Shown piece by piece: positions 19,063-28,653 of a DNA stretch of 64,000 nt. Within the stretch, counting starts at the first letter, position 1. The number at the start of each line of letters is the position of its first letter. This DNA is from Deltaproteobacteria bacterium (GTDB lineage: Bacteria; Desulfobacterota; BSN033; WVXP01), in assembly GCA_019308905.1 (NCBI GenBank), contig JAFDHF010000001.1, positions 170,045 to 234,044 of the forward strand. The letters run 5' to 3'. The translations under genes were made by a program, and so were the position numbers. The notes beneath the pieces were generated by a model. It did not search any database. It was not told the origin of the DNA and saw nothing but the letters and a program-made list of their open reading frames with translations.

Positions 19063-20046
19063 TTAGGCAAAAACCCTCAGAAGGGATAGGGCCGGACCTT
19101 CGAGCATCTGCCCGCCCTTTTGCCCGATGGAGACCCGGGTCTTCGCTATGGCCAAAACCTCGCCCTTGTGAAGTATCTTCACCTCTTGTCCCCTCCCCAC
19201 ACAGGGCAGGCGCAACCCCTCCAGATCCCTCAACAGTACCCGGCCACCGGTGCTGATTCTGCTGCCCAGATCGCTGTCGATTTCGATCTCGGGCATGCTC
19301 GCCAGGGCCTCCCTCGGGCTGATGATCCTGTCTTCCATCCCACCCTCCTCCGCCAGCCTCTCAAACTCTTCAAGGGTCAGTGCCTGGCCCAATGTGAAGG
19401 GGCCGCTCGAAATCCTCCTGAGACGGCACAGATGGGCCCCGACTCCCAGCTCTTCCCCGATCTGCCGGACCAGGGCCCTCACATAAGTACCCCTTGAGCA
19501 GGAGACCCTGAAATCCACCAGGGGTAGGTCAATTCGCATGACTTCGAGAGAGAAGATCTCCACGTCTCTCTCACGCCTCTCCACCTGGATTCCACGGCGT
19601 GCAAACTCGTACAGCGGCCTCCCCCTGTGCTTGGCAGCAGAAAACATCGGTGGAACCTGCCTGATCCTGCCGACGAACAGGCCGAAGACCTCCTGAATGC
19701 GGTCCTCTGCCGGACCGGCTCCGTGAAGAGGCGTCTCCTCGATTACCCTCCCCGTGCTGTCGTCCGAATCCGTCACCACCCCGAGCCGTAAGGTCCCCTC
19801 GTACCTCTTTACCCTCTCATCGAGAAAGGGGACGATTCTGGTTGCCCCGTTGATGACCACCGGCAAGACCCCGCTCGCCAGAGGATCCAGAGTGCCTGTG
19901 TGGCCTATCTTCCTGGGGCGGAGATACCTCTTTACCACCCGGATCACATCGTACGAAGTCATCCCAGAGGGTTTGTCGATAACAAGAATCCCCCCAACAG
20001 ATCTCCCTGCGGCAGACAGCGGCCTATCCCTCCTCCTGGCAGACAT
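19063..20046 (-). CDS. truB: tRNA pseudouridine(55) synthase TruB
   Basis: 327 residues. The catalytic aspartate is in HTGTLDPLASGVLP, preceded by GILVIDKPSGMTS. Later come RGTYVRALVRQIGEELG and a PUA-like C-terminus (EVKILHKGEVLAIAKT). It makes pseudouridine 55 in the T-loop of tRNAs. AAGGAGGAAG precedes the ATG at 20046, and the start overlaps the end of rbfA by 23 bases. Confidence 0.96.
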   Translation of the reverse strand: MSARRRDRPLSAAGRSVGGILVIDKPSGMTSYDVIRVVKRYLRPRKIGHTGTLDPLASGVLPVVINGATRIVPFLDERVKRYEGTLRLGVVTDSDDSTGRVIEETPLHGAGPAEDRIQEVFGLFVGRIRQVPPMFSAAKHRGRPLYEFARRGIQVERRERDVEIFSLEVMRIDLPLVDFRVSCSRGTYVRALVRQIGEELGVGAHLCRLRRISSGPFTLGQALTLEEFERLAEEGGMEDRIISPREALASMPEIEIDSDLGSRISTGGRVLLRDLEGLRLPCVGRGQEVKILHKGEVLAIAKTRVSIGQKGGQMLEGPALSLLRVFA

Positions 20047-20404
20047 CTTCCTCCTTGCGGATCTCCTTGATCAGACGATCTATGTGATCCGCGTATTCGA
20101 GAGAGGGATCGTATCTGAAGACGATCTCCGGCACATACCTCAAACGCACCCGCTTGCCCATCTCTCTCTTGATGAACCCCCTTGCACTTTCAAGCCCCTG
20201 AAGGTTCCTCTCCCGTTCTTCCTCACCCCCCATGACGCTGAAGTATACCTTGGCCACCCTCAAGTCGTCGGATATCCGCACCCTGGTGATGGTCACAAGC
20301 CCGATACGGGGATCCTTTATCCCCCGGATCAGCATCTCGGAAATCTCCCGGCGGATCAAATCCCCCACCCTTTCGGCCCGTTTGAAGTTCAATCTTCTAT
20401 CCAT
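20024..20404 (-). CDS. rbfA: Ribosome-binding factor A
   Basis: 126 residues from the ATG at 20404, where the family alignment begins (MDRRLNFKRAERVGDLIRRE). An ATG 18 codons upstream is open but sits inside the DUF503 gene. The KH-like domain shows LRVAKVYFSVMG and LRYVPEIVFRYDPSLEYADHI. RbfA assists late 30S maturation and cold adaptation. It overlaps the preceding DUF503 gene by eight bases. Confidence 0.93.
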   Translation of the reverse strand: MDRRLNFKRAERVGDLIRREISEMLIRGIKDPRIGLVTITRVRISDDLRVAKVYFSVMGGEEERERNLQGLESARGFIKREMGKRVRLRYVPEIVFRYDPSLEYADHIDRLIKEIRKEEDVCQEEG

Positions 20405-20699
20405 CCCTCCCGTGGATATGGATGATCTCGATTTCGGAGTTGAGAATCTCGGCGACATTCATGCCTTCGATGAAGTCGATGATCTTGTCGAGACTCGAGT
20501 TGATGTGGCGGGAATCGTTTCCAACGACGCTGAGACCGATCTGGGACCGCTGCCACAGATCGTTGTCACCGACCTCTGAAATCGAGATGTTGTAACGATT
20601 CTTCACCCGATCGATGATTTTCCGGAGGACCTTGCGTTTTCCCTTGAGCGAAGCGTTGCCGGGAATAAGCAGATCAACCTGACATACCCCTATCACCAC
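20397..20699 (-). CDS. DUF503 family protein (YlxP-like)
   Basis: 100 residues beginning MVIGVCQVDLLIPGNASLKG, then KRKVLRKIIDRVKNRYNISI, the hallmark of DUF503. Proteins of this family sit between infB and rbfA in many bacteria, and a ribosome-related role is assumed from context only. It overlaps rbfA, so it is part of the same transcript. Confidence 0.9.
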   Translation of the reverse strand: MVIGVCQVDLLIPGNASLKGKRKVLRKIIDRVKNRYNISISEVGDNDLWQRSQIGLSVVGNDSRHINSSLDKIIDFIEGMNVAEILNSEIEIIHIHGRDG

Positions 20700-20722
20700 C
20701 TCAGACCCTCCCTGTCCGGAGA

Positions 20723-23251
20723 TTACAAGCTGGGGGTGGTCTCCTCCTTGACGTAGGCCTCGATCACGTCTCCCGGCTTTATGTCATTGAAGTTCTCGAT
20801 CTTGATCCCACAGTCGAGCCCCTCCTGACACTCCTTCACATTCTCCTTGTAATGCTTGAGAGACCCGATAGTGCTCTCGTAGACCACCACGCCGTCTCGG
20901 AGGATCCGGGCATGGGCGCCCCGGACGATCTTGCCGCTTGTCACATGGCTTCCGGCCACCACCCCGAACCTGGGGACATTGAACAGCTGCAGCACCTCGG
21001 CCTGTCCGATCACTCTCTCCTTGTAAACCGGTTCCAGGAAGCCCTCCATGGCCTTTTTCACATCCTCTATGGCATCATAAATAACGGAATAGGTGCGGAT
21101 ATCCACCCCCTCCTGATCCGCCATACTCATGGCCTTCATCCCGGGCCGGACATTGAACCCGATGACGATGGCCTTGGAGGCGGAAGCCAGGTTGACGTCG
21201 CTTTCCGTAACTGCCCCCACGCCCCCATGGATGACACTGACCTTCACCGCCTCGGTGGAGAGCTTGGTCAGAGACTCACGGAGAGCCTCGACAGACCCCT
21301 GCACATCGGCCTTGATGATCACGTTGAGTTCCTTGGCTTCTCCCTTCTGCATCCTCTCGTACAGGTCTTCCAGGGTTACGGTGCTCAGCCGGGAAAGCTC
21401 CCTTTCGCGCTGCTGGTTCTGCCTGGTTGCGACGACTTCTTTGGCGACCCGCTCGCTCTCCACCACCACAAGAGGCTCTCCTGCCTCTGGAACGCCGGAA
21501 GCCCCGATCACCTCGACGGGTGTGGACGGGCCGGCAGCGGTGATCGCCCTGCCCCTGTCATTGACCATGGCCCTCACTCGGCCGTAATGCGTCCCCGCCA
21601 CGAAGAAATCCCCCTTCTTGAGGGTCCCCTCCTGCACGAGCACTGTGGCCACAGGACCGCGCCTGCTATCGAGTCTCGATTCGATCACAGTCCCGCGGGC
21701 GGCTTTCCGGGGATTTGCCTTCAGTTCCAGGAGCTCTGCCTGAAGGAGAATCAGCTCCAGAAGCTCTCTGATGCCGGTCTTCTTCTTGGCTGAGACTTCG
21801 GCAAAAAGGGTCGATCCTCCCCACTCCTCAGGAGCCAATCCAAGCTCGGCGAGCCTCTGTTTCACACGGTCCGGATTGGCGTTGGATTTATCTATCTTGT
21901 TGATGGCCACGACTATTGGAACATCGGCAGCCTTGGCATGATCTATGGCCTCGATAGTCTGAGGCATGACGCCGTCGTCTGCAGCGACGACGAGAACCAC
22001 AATATCCGTCACCTTCGCCCCCCGGGCCCGCAAGGCCGTGAAAGCCTCGTGCCCCGGCGTGTCGATGAACACGACGTTCCCCCCATCCAACTCGACACTG
22101 TAAGCACCGATGTGCTGGGTGATCGCCCCTGCCTCTTCCTCCACCACGTTGGAGTGGCGGATCGCATCGAGGAGCAGAGTCTTGCCATGGTCGACATGAC
22201 CCATGATCGTGATCACCGGAGGTCTCGGGACCAGGTCCTCCGGCCTATCTTCCTTTCTCTGGAGCGCCGCATCCACATCATAGGCCACATTCTCCACTTG
22301 GTATCCGAATTCAGACGCCACAACCGAGGCGGTATCCACATCCAGGCTCTGATTGATAGTAGCCATCACCCCCAGGCCCATGAGCTTCCTGATTATCTCG
22401 TTGGCCTTGATTCCCATGCGTTTGGCCATCTCCCCCACACTGACGGCACCTTCGATACGGATCACCCTCTTGCTCGCCTTGGGCATGGTGATTTCCGTCT
22501 TCTTCGAGGGCCTGGTCACTACCCTCTTCTTCATGGGCCGTCTGACAGGATGGAAGACCACCTCCTTCTGGACTTCCGGCTTTTCCTCTGGTTCTTCCTC
22601 CACAAGCTGTTCAAAGAGGTCCCGTTTCTTCTTGAGATCCTCCTTTCTCATGGCAATGCGGGGACGTCGTTTCCCGGGTAACTCCTTCTCTTTTTTCTTG
22701 CCCCTCTTTGCCTTCTTCTCTTCCTCTGCCGTCTCCGCCTTGACCACGACCTCTTCCGGCTCCGGGGCTTCCGGAACAACGATCTCTGCTTCCACAGCCT
22801 TCGTGCTCACGGGTTCGGATTCCACCCCGAGGGCCTTCGCCTCTTCAGGCCCGACCGCCGCCTCCTCACTCCCGGGGACACCTTCCTGAGGAACCTCCCC
22901 TGGAGTCACCTCCATAGTGGGCTCAGGAAGCTCGACTCCGACCTTCTCCTCTCCGGCGGAGATATCTTCGGGTTCAACAGGTGGGTGTGGTGCCACCTCG
23001 GCTGGAGGCTCCTTGGACTCCAGGGTCCTGACTCTCCTGCGAATCACCGTGGGCTTGACCCGTTTCTCGACCACTTCTCTCATCTCATTCCGTTCGATCA
23101 CTCTCTCGTCCGGGGCCAAGCCCTCCTCACCCTTGGTCTCTTCTTCCTTCTTCTCCTTGATCTTGACCCCCATCCCCTTGAGCTTGGACAGGAGCTTATC
23201 CTCCTCCATTCCCACTTCCTGAGCCACATCGAGGACCTTTATCTTCGCCAT
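20723..23251 (-). CDS. infB: Translation initiation factor IF-2
   Basis: 842 residues from the ATG at 23251 ([17 protein letters not shown]), the family start; the frame is open 36 codons further up inside ylxR. N-terminal IF2_N domain, a long charged linker rich in Glu, Pro, Val and Lys (about 60-270), a second IF2_N (about 280-330), then the GTPase core: [14 protein letters not shown] and NKIDKS, followed by the domains that bind fMet-tRNA. It brings initiator tRNA to the 30S subunit. It overlaps ylxR by 13 bases. Confidence 0.97.
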   Translation of the reverse strand: MAKIKVLDVAQEVGMEEDKLLSKLKGMGVKIKEKKEEETKGEEGLAPDERVIERNEMREVVEKRVKPTVIRRRVRTLESKEPPAEVAPHPPVEPEDISAGEEKVGVELPEPTMEVTPGEVPQEGVPGSEEAAVGPEEAKALGVESEPVSTKAVEAEIVVPEAPEPEEVVVKAETAEEEKKAKRGKKKEKELPGKRRPRIAMRKEDLKKKRDLFEQLVEEEPEEKPEVQKEVVFHPVRRPMKKRVVTRPSKKTEITMPKASKRVIRIEGAVSVGEMAKRMGIKANEIIRKLMGLGVMATINQSLDVDTASVVASEFGYQVENVAYDVDAALQRKEDRPEDLVPRPPVITIMGHVDHGKTLLLDAIRHSNVVEEEAGAITQHIGAYSVELDGGNVVFIDTPGHEAFTALRARGAKVTDIVVLVVAADDGVMPQTIEAIDHAKAADVPIVVAINKIDKSNANPDRVKQRLAELGLAPEEWGGSTLFAEVSAKKKTGIRELLELILLQAELLELKANPRKAARGTVIESRLDSRRGPVATVLVQEGTLKKGDFFVAGTHYGRVRAMVNDRGRAITAAGPSTPVEVIGASGVPEAGEPLVVVESERVAKEVVATRQNQQRERELSRLSTVTLEDLYERMQKGEAKELNVIIKADVQGSVEALRESLTKLSTEAVKVSVIHGGVGAVTESDVNLASASKAIVIGFNVRPGMKAMSMADQEGVDIRTYSVIYDAIEDVKKAMEGFLEPVYKERVIGQAEVLQLFNVPRFGVVAGSHVTSGKIVRGAHARILRDGVVVYESTIGSLKHYKENVKECQEGLDCGIKIENFNDIKPGDVIEAYVKEETTPSL

Positions 23252-23523
23252 TCCCCTTCCTCCTGAAAAACTCTCAAAACTTCCCCAGGCGGTACCTGTC
23301 TGAGCCTGCCCCTGAAACCCCTGACTATTCCCTTTCTCTTGACGGCCAGATTCAAACACTCCTCACACGGACAGACATAGACACCCCTTCCGCCAAGAAT
23401 CTTCTCCCGATCCACTACCAGCCTGCCCGCAGAATCCAGGGCCAGCCGTACCAGCTCGGCTTTCGGCCGTCTCTTTCGACACCCGGCACACATTCGAACC
23501 GGAACATGTCGGTCCCTATCCAT
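23239..23523 (-). CDS. ylxR: YlxR (DUF448) RNA-binding protein
   Basis: 94 residues. [20 protein letters not shown] and [14 protein letters not shown] are the YlxR signature, with cysteine pairs probably binding a metal. It is nucleic-acid-binding. In some bacteria the family has been linked to RNase P and to transcription control, which is not shown here. It overlaps nusA by eight bases and infB by 13 bases. Confidence 0.92.
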   Translation of the reverse strand: MDRDRHVPVRMCAGCRKRRPKAELVRLALDSAGRLVVDREKILGGRGVYVCPCEECLNLAVKRKGIVRGFRGRLRQVPPGEVLRVFQEEGEWRR

Positions 23524-24985
23524 TCTGTTTCTGTGCCAGCAACTCCCAGGCAGCCTGAATAAGCTTCTCCGCTCTCTTCTCCCCGATCCCCGGTATTCGG
23601 CTCAACTCTCCGGCCGTACCACGGGCAACCGCGGCGACCGTCTCGAAGCCGTGTGATTCCAGAAGGGCAACCGTCTTGGCGCCCACGCCCGGAAGATTCC
23701 CCAGGGAGACCCCGGGTTGATCCGCAGGCTCGGCGGTCTCGGCCGCTTCCGGAGTCCTTGCCATCTCCCTTGCCGAAGCCACTATCTTCTCCACCGTCTT
23801 CAGGCTGATTCCGGCCTTTCGTGCCAACTCCTCGGGCTCTGCATTGGCGATATCCTCGATCGAACGGTATCCCTCGTTGTAAAGCACCCGCGACATGACA
23901 TCCCCGACGTTTGGAATCGTCTTGAGAGCCTCCCGGGCCTCTTCGGACATCCTCTCCATCTTCGATTCGCTCTTGATGTCTATCTTCCACCCTGTGAGCT
24001 TGGATGCGAGACGGACGTTCTGCCCTTTTTTCCCTATGGCCAGTGAGAGTTGATCATCAGGAACGATGACCTCCATGTATCGGTTTTCTTCGTCTATGTA
24101 CACCGTGGAGACCTTTGCGGGAGACAGGGCATTGCAGACATACTTGGCAGGATCCTCGGCGTATGGAACGATATCGATCCGCTCTCCCCGCAACTCCTGG
24201 ACCACGCTCTGGACCCTGGAACCTCTCATCCCCACGCAGGCCCCCACAGGGTCTACATCGCTGTCCCGACTGTACACCGCGATCTTGGCCCTCTCTCTCG
24301 GCTCTCTGGCCGCACTGACGATCCTGATGATTCCCTCTGAAATCTCGGGAACCTCCATTTCAAAAAGCTTTACCAACAGTCCGGGATGCGTCCTTGACAG
24401 GAAAATCATCGGTCCTCTGGCGGTCCTTTGGACGTCCAGGACATAGGCCCGAATCCTCTCCCCCTGGCGGTAGGACTCTCCCGGCACCTGCTCCCTCGAG
24501 TAGAGAACCGCTTCGGCTCTCCCGATGTTGACATAGAGGTTGCCCCGTTCGATTCTTTGAACAGTCCCGGTGATGAGTTCACCCTTCCTGTCCTTGAACT
24601 CATTGTAAATGTTCTCCCTTTCGGCATCCCTTACCCGCTGGATGATAACCTGCTTTGCAGTCTGGGCGGCGATTCTCCCAAAATTACTGGTATCCAGCTT
24701 CACCCCCAGGCTGTCTCCAATCTCTGCCCCTTCGTCGAGCTTTCGAGCCTCTTCGAGGGAGATCTCGGTCTCGGGATCCTCCACAGTCTCAACCACGTTC
24801 ATGAACTGGAAGAGCTCAACCTCACCGCTCTCTACATTGTAATGGGCCTCTATATCCTTCTGGGCTCCGAATTTCCTACGCGACGCGGTGAGTACTGCAG
24901 ACTCCAGAGCCTCGATGATGATTTCTTTGTCGATGCCTTTGTCCCTCCCCACCTGTTCGATGATGAAATTTAGGTTCTGGGCCAT
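23516..24985 (-). CDS. nusA: Transcription termination/antitermination factor NusA
   Basis: 489 residues. N-terminal RNA polymerase-binding domain (1-130), S1 ([20 protein letters not shown]), two KH domains ([20 protein letters not shown] and [20 protein letters not shown]), then helix-hairpin-helix repeats (about 355-485) in place of the acidic AR repeats of enterobacteria. It promotes pausing and intrinsic termination. AGGAGAG precedes the ATG. Its own operon starts with a promoter and hairpin at 25611-25694, so NusA could influence its own expression. Confidence 0.96.
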   Translation of the reverse strand: MAQNLNFIIEQVGRDKGIDKEIIIEALESAVLTASRRKFGAQKDIEAHYNVESGEVELFQFMNVVETVEDPETEISLEEARKLDEGAEIGDSLGVKLDTSNFGRIAAQTAKQVIIQRVRDAERENIYNEFKDRKGELITGTVQRIERGNLYVNIGRAEAVLYSREQVPGESYRQGERIRAYVLDVQRTARGPMIFLSRTHPGLLVKLFEMEVPEISEGIIRIVSAAREPRERAKIAVYSRDSDVDPVGACVGMRGSRVQSVVQELRGERIDIVPYAEDPAKYVCNALSPAKVSTVYIDEENRYMEVIVPDDQLSLAIGKKGQNVRLASKLTGWKIDIKSESKMERMSEEAREALKTIPNVGDVMSRVLYNEGYRSIEDIANAEPEELARKAGISLKTVEKIVASAREMARTPEAAETAEPADQPGVSLGNLPGVGAKTVALLESHGFETVAAVARGTAGELSRIPGIGEKRAEKLIQAAWELLAQKQNG

Positions 24986-25129
24986 ATCCGCTCTCCTTCT
25001 GAATTTCTCAACTACCCATCAACCCCGCCATGGCCGGCTCTACCGACTCCTCCCTAAGCCTCCCATAGCCCGGCATAGGCTTGGACTCCTCTTTGGCCGT
25101 CGAACAACGACGCCTCACAAAGGATGACG

Positions 25130-25594
25130 CTAGAAATCATATTCCAGATTCGCCTTGACGATATGATCCAGGGGAATTCGCGTGATCCCCTTCTCCAACT
25201 CGATATCGAGAACACCGTCATGACACGCCACCAGCTTCCCCGTGAAAGTCTTCCTCTTCTCTATGGGAACGGCCGTCCTCACCTTGATCCTTCGATTCGT
25301 GAAACGGCGAAAATCCGCCTCCCCCTTAAGAGGCCGGTTGAGCCCAGGGGAAGAGACCTCCAGGGTATACGGCCCTGGGGGGATCCCCTCGATATCCAGG
25401 TTCTTCTCCACCTCCCGGCTGATGGAAGTGCAATCGTCGAGCGTAACTCCTCCCTCCCGGTCGATGATCAGGCGGAGAACCCGCCCCCTCTGCTCCCTCC
25501 GGTACTCCACGTCGACCAGTTCCATCCCTTCGAACCGAACAATCGGCTCTCCTATCTCCCTTACCTTGGCCTCAATCTCGCGATCGTCGATCAC
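25130..25594 (-). CDS. rimP: Ribosome maturation factor RimP
   Basis: 154 residues from a GTG at 25594 with AAGGGTG upstream. It matches RimP throughout: GMELVDVEYRRE, LRLIIDREGGVTLDDC, PYTLEVSSPGLNRPL and a C-terminal SH3-like barrel. RimP helps 30S subunit assembly. It is the first gene of the long minus-strand operon, separated from nusA by 144 bases. Confidence 0.95.
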   Translation of the reverse strand: MIDDREIEAKVREIGEPIVRFEGMELVDVEYRREQRGRVLRLIIDREGGVTLDDCTSISREVEKNLDIEGIPPGPYTLEVSSPGLNRPLKGEADFRRFTNRRIKVRTAVPIEKRKTFTGKLVACHDGVLDIELEKGITRIPLDHIVKANLEYDF

Positions 25595-25610
25595 GGATCA
25601 CCCTTGCCCT

Positions 25611-25637
25611 AATAAAAAAGCGGGCCGAACAGCCCAC
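25611..25637 (-). terminator. Terminator-like hairpin in the rimP leader (candidate attenuator)
   Basis: On the reverse strand GTGGGC (25632-25637), loop TGTTCG, GCCCGC (25620-25625), then TTTTTTATT (25611-25619). One G-T pair is in a six-base stem. It lies between a promoter (25666-25694) and the rimP GTG at 25594, so it would act early in the rimP-nusA-infB transcript as well as ending readthrough from the racemase gene. Confidence 0.7.
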
Positions 25638-25665
25638 CTTCTCAGTGAACCAGGAATACAAAATA

Positions 25666-25694
25666 TTTATATCACACAAAATCAAGGAATGCAA
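25666..25694 (-). promoter_or_regulatory. Putative sigma70 promoter of the rimP-nusA-infB operon
   Basis: Reverse strand TTGCAT (25689-25694), 17-base spacer, TATAAA (25666-25671), set in A/T-rich sequence that stands out from the GC-rich surroundings. Confidence 0.6.
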
Positions 25695-25784
25695 GCAAAA
25701 TCCTCTCACTCCCGAGATCCCCGTCCAAAACAACCCGACCCTCCGCCCCCCCTCCCCAACCCAACACGATCTGTTACCGCCCGG

Positions 25785-26516
25785 CTACACAAGCCCCCGG
25801 GAAGAAGGATTTTCTCCGGTCAAGAGCTCGAACGACGACGAAGCCAAAATCTCGATCGTATCGAACAGAGGGATCGAGACTTCCTCCTGCCGGACCAGCA
25901 AGGGAATCTCCGTGCAACCGAGGATTATCCCATGTGCTCCTCTCTGCCGTAAATCCTCCATCACCCTCTTGAGAAAGGCTTTGTCGGACTGGAGTCTCGC
26001 CCCGGACTCGATTCTCACGATGATCCTATCTACCTCCTCCTTCTGTTCTTCGAGGAGGTTGACGACTCTTATGCCCTGGTCCTGGAGGTGGCGTTCGTAG
26101 ATGCCCATTGAAAGGGTGAAGCGTGTCCCAAGGACTGAAACCACGTCAAGTCCCCGTTGCTTCACGGCTCTGGTGGTCTCCTCCACCAGGCTGACCACCG
26201 ATATTCCCACCGCCTCGCGCATAGCTCCGATAAAGTAATGGGCCGAATTACACGGAACCACTATGAAGTCAACCCCTGACCTCTCCAACAGCCGGCAACC
26301 CTCCTGCAACGTTTCAATTACCCGGTCTCTATCAAATCCTCTCCACATTTGACCGTCTGGAACAGGAACGCTGTTGATAACCATGTGCGGAAAGTCGGAG
26401 TTGTACTTGGCACCGAGCTTCTCCTGGCAGCGCCTTATTATGTTGAGATACAAACCGGCCGTTGCTTCAGGCCCCATCCCACCCAGTATTCCGAGTCTCC
26501 TCTCGTAACTCCTCAT
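25785..26516 (-). CDS. Aspartate/glutamate/hydantoin racemase family protein
   Basis: 243 residues from the ATG at 26516, preceded by GAGGAG; a longer frame to 26639 has no supporting signal. It opens RLGILGGMGPEATAGLY and carries both catalytic cysteines of the family, in VVPCNSAHYF and ILGCTEIPLL, so a two-base cofactor-independent racemase is expected. The AspR/YgeA-like group is the nearest match by eye. Its placement next to amidohydrolases and a hydantoinase-type enzyme makes amino acid or carbamoyl amino acid substrates plausible, but this is inference. Confidence 0.87.
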   Translation of the reverse strand: MRSYERRLGILGGMGPEATAGLYLNIIRRCQEKLGAKYNSDFPHMVINSVPVPDGQMWRGFDRDRVIETLQEGCRLLERSGVDFIVVPCNSAHYFIGAMREAVGISVVSLVEETTRAVKQRGLDVVSVLGTRFTLSMGIYERHLQDQGIRVVNLLEEQKEEVDRIIVRIESGARLQSDKAFLKRVMEDLRQRGAHGIILGCTEIPLLVRQEEVSIPLFDTIEILASSSFELLTGENPSSRGLV

Positions 26517-26883
26517 AAGAACTCCTCGTTGCAGATTCCGGGTCTCCCGGCCCAAACCTGTAACTACTCCCAACCCACTCTCCTGCCCGAAGGAGCAGTC
26601 CCTCCCTTCCTTGAGAGTCGGGAAACCCAGGGACACCATGGATTCTACCAGAGGCTGAAAGAACCCTCAACCCCCGCCTCGGGGGGTTCAAAAGCACGAC
26701 CCCGTGCCTTGGCCCCGGGAGCCCGCAAACTCGAGTCACACCATCCCCTTGGCAAAAGGAAAGACAAGGAGTATCTATAAGCAGCAGAGGGGATGGGCCG
26801 CCTTGGGATAGAGCACGGGCGGCTTTCTGTCCCTGCAGTCCGTGGCTGGACCGTACAGTACAGACCGGGGAAGGGAGGATGAC

Positions 26884-28419
26884 ATGGATATTCTGGTGAG
26901 GGGAAAATACGTGATCACCGATGCCGGTGCAGGGGAGAAGGGAATACTGACCGATGGAGCGGTCTACGTGTCCGGAGGAAGAGTCGTCGAGGTGGGTGAC
27001 TACGCTTCTCTCAAGGAGAGACACCCCCAGGCCGCCGTCAAGGGGAACGGCAAGCAACTCCTCATGCCGGGACTCATCGACGGACACAGTCACGGTTGGG
27101 GACTGACTCTGACTCAGATGGGTTTTGACCTCGACTTCCTGGAGAACGGCCTTATCGACTGGGCCTTCATGGTTCCTCTGGATCCCGAGGTATCGGCCAT
27201 GATGAGCGCGGTACGCCACCTCCAGGGAGGTTGCACCACCATGCACCATAACAACTGGGGTGAAGAGCCCAACCTCATGGAAAACGCCGAAAAGGCGATC
27301 AGCGGGTACCAGAAGGTCGGCATTCGACTGGCATACTCGCCCGGAGGGAGGAACGTGAATCGTCTGGCCCTGGACGATACGGACTTTTTCGCAACCCTGC
27401 CCCCAGACCTCCAGGAGTTCGCACGGCCGATGGTCTACTATGACAAGAAGGCTTTTGTGGAGGCTTACATGGATCTCTTCGAGGGACTCCACGGCCGCTA
27501 CAACGACGAGGAGACTAGAATTCTCTTCGGTCCGAGCTGGACCCAGGGTTGTACCGATGAATTTCTGCAACAGGTCAAGGAACGGGCAGACCAGCTTGGA
27601 AAGATTCAGATCCATCTCCACACCTTGCAGACACCGATCCAGAAGGCGTTCGGAATCCGCAAGTACGGCAAATCTCTGGTCGGCCATCTCGACGATCTCG
27701 GGCTGGTGGATGAGAATCTGACACTGGGCCATGCTGTCTTCGTGACCGAGTCGGACATCGAGCTACTGGCTTCAAGAGGTGCATCCACCACGCACCATCC
27801 GAGCTGCAACCTCGCTGTGAGGAACGGAATCTCCCCTGTCTACCATCTCTACAAGGCCGGCGTCAACGTCGCCCTGGGAATCGACGACAAGGCCATAAAC
27901 GACGATGGGGACGGCATCATGGAACTCAGGATGATCCACCGGCTCCACCGGGTTTCAGGCTTTGATCTGGCCAGGACGCCCGCTCTGAACGCCTTCGATG
28001 TCCTGAAAATGGGCACCACCAATGCAGCCCGGGTCTGCGGCTTCGGAGGGGAACTCGGCGCCCTCAAGGAGGGCATGAAAGGAGACATGATTCTCGTGGA
28101 CCTTCAACAGATCATGGAGGATCCCTGGGTGTCTCCGGAGTTGAACATCGCTGAAATCTTCATCAACCGCGCAAAAGGGGTCCACGTCAACACCGCCATC
28201 GTCGGGGGGAAGGTGATCATGGAAGACCGGAGGCTCCTCACCGTGGACGTGGACGGCCTCTACGAGGAAGTCCGAAAACAGGCATCCAGGGGAATCGGCC
28301 CGGATCAAAGGTCCTTTGCCGAAACGCTGCAGAGGATCAAACCATACTACCACAAGTGGTATGAGGGGTGGGAGAAGCTGGATTTTGACCCCTTCTATGT
28401 GATGAACAGTCGCAAGTGA
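26884..28419 (+). CDS. Metal-dependent amidohydrolase (TRZ/ATZ-like deaminase/chlorohydrolase family)
   Basis: 511 residues from the ATG at 26884, with GGGAGGATG upstream. Amidohydrolase pattern in order: LLMPGLIDGHSHG (HxH near 66-68), a histidine in QIHLHTLQT, GHAVFVTESDIELLASRG, THHPSCNLAVRNGISPV and GVNVALGIDDKAINDD with the metal aspartate. This layout belongs to the ATZ/TRZ, SsnA and guanine deaminase-like branch acting on C-N bonds of heterocycles. The substrate cannot be read from sequence. It is directly upstream of a Liv-type ABC operon, so imported nitrogen compounds are likely substrates. Confidence 0.85.
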   Translation: MDILVRGKYVITDAGAGEKGILTDGAVYVSGGRVVEVGDYASLKERHPQAAVKGNGKQLLMPGLIDGHSHGWGLTLTQMGFDLDFLENGLIDWAFMVPLDPEVSAMMSAVRHLQGGCTTMHHNNWGEEPNLMENAEKAISGYQKVGIRLAYSPGGRNVNRLALDDTDFFATLPPDLQEFARPMVYYDKKAFVEAYMDLFEGLHGRYNDEETRILFGPSWTQGCTDEFLQQVKERADQLGKIQIHLHTLQTPIQKAFGIRKYGKSLVGHLDDLGLVDENLTLGHAVFVTESDIELLASRGASTTHHPSCNLAVRNGISPVYHLYKAGVNVALGIDDKAINDDGDGIMELRMIHRLHRVSGFDLARTPALNAFDVLKMGTTNAARVCGFGGELGALKEGMKGDMILVDLQQIMEDPWVSPELNIAEIFINRAKGVHVNTAIVGGKVIMEDRRLLTVDVDGLYEEVRKQASRGIGPDQRSFAETLQRIKPYYHKWYEGWEKLDFDPFYVMNSRK

Positions 28420-28492
28420 AGACCGATGGTCCTCATGGCACGGCTCCTTGGGCTGAAGATCGACAAGGTCGTCGGATATGCGCAGATAGCCC

Positions 28493-28521
28493 TTGATCTT
28501 GATCAGCGGGTGTAGTATAAA
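28493..28521 (+). promoter_or_regulatory. Putative sigma70 promoter of the ABC transporter operon
   Basis: TTGATC (28493-28498), 17-base spacer, TATAAA (28516-28521). It leaves a leader of about 125 bases before the binding-protein ATG at 28654. Confidence 0.6.
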
Positions 28522-28653
28522 CGATACGGTTGGTTTTGCTTGCGCCAAAACCCGGAGAACCGGGCAAGCCAAACAAGGAGGGAGGTGGGAGCACTTCAGC
28601 AGTAGTCTCCGAATCTCATTCAAAGCTCATCTTTAGAGAAAGGAGGGAACGAG

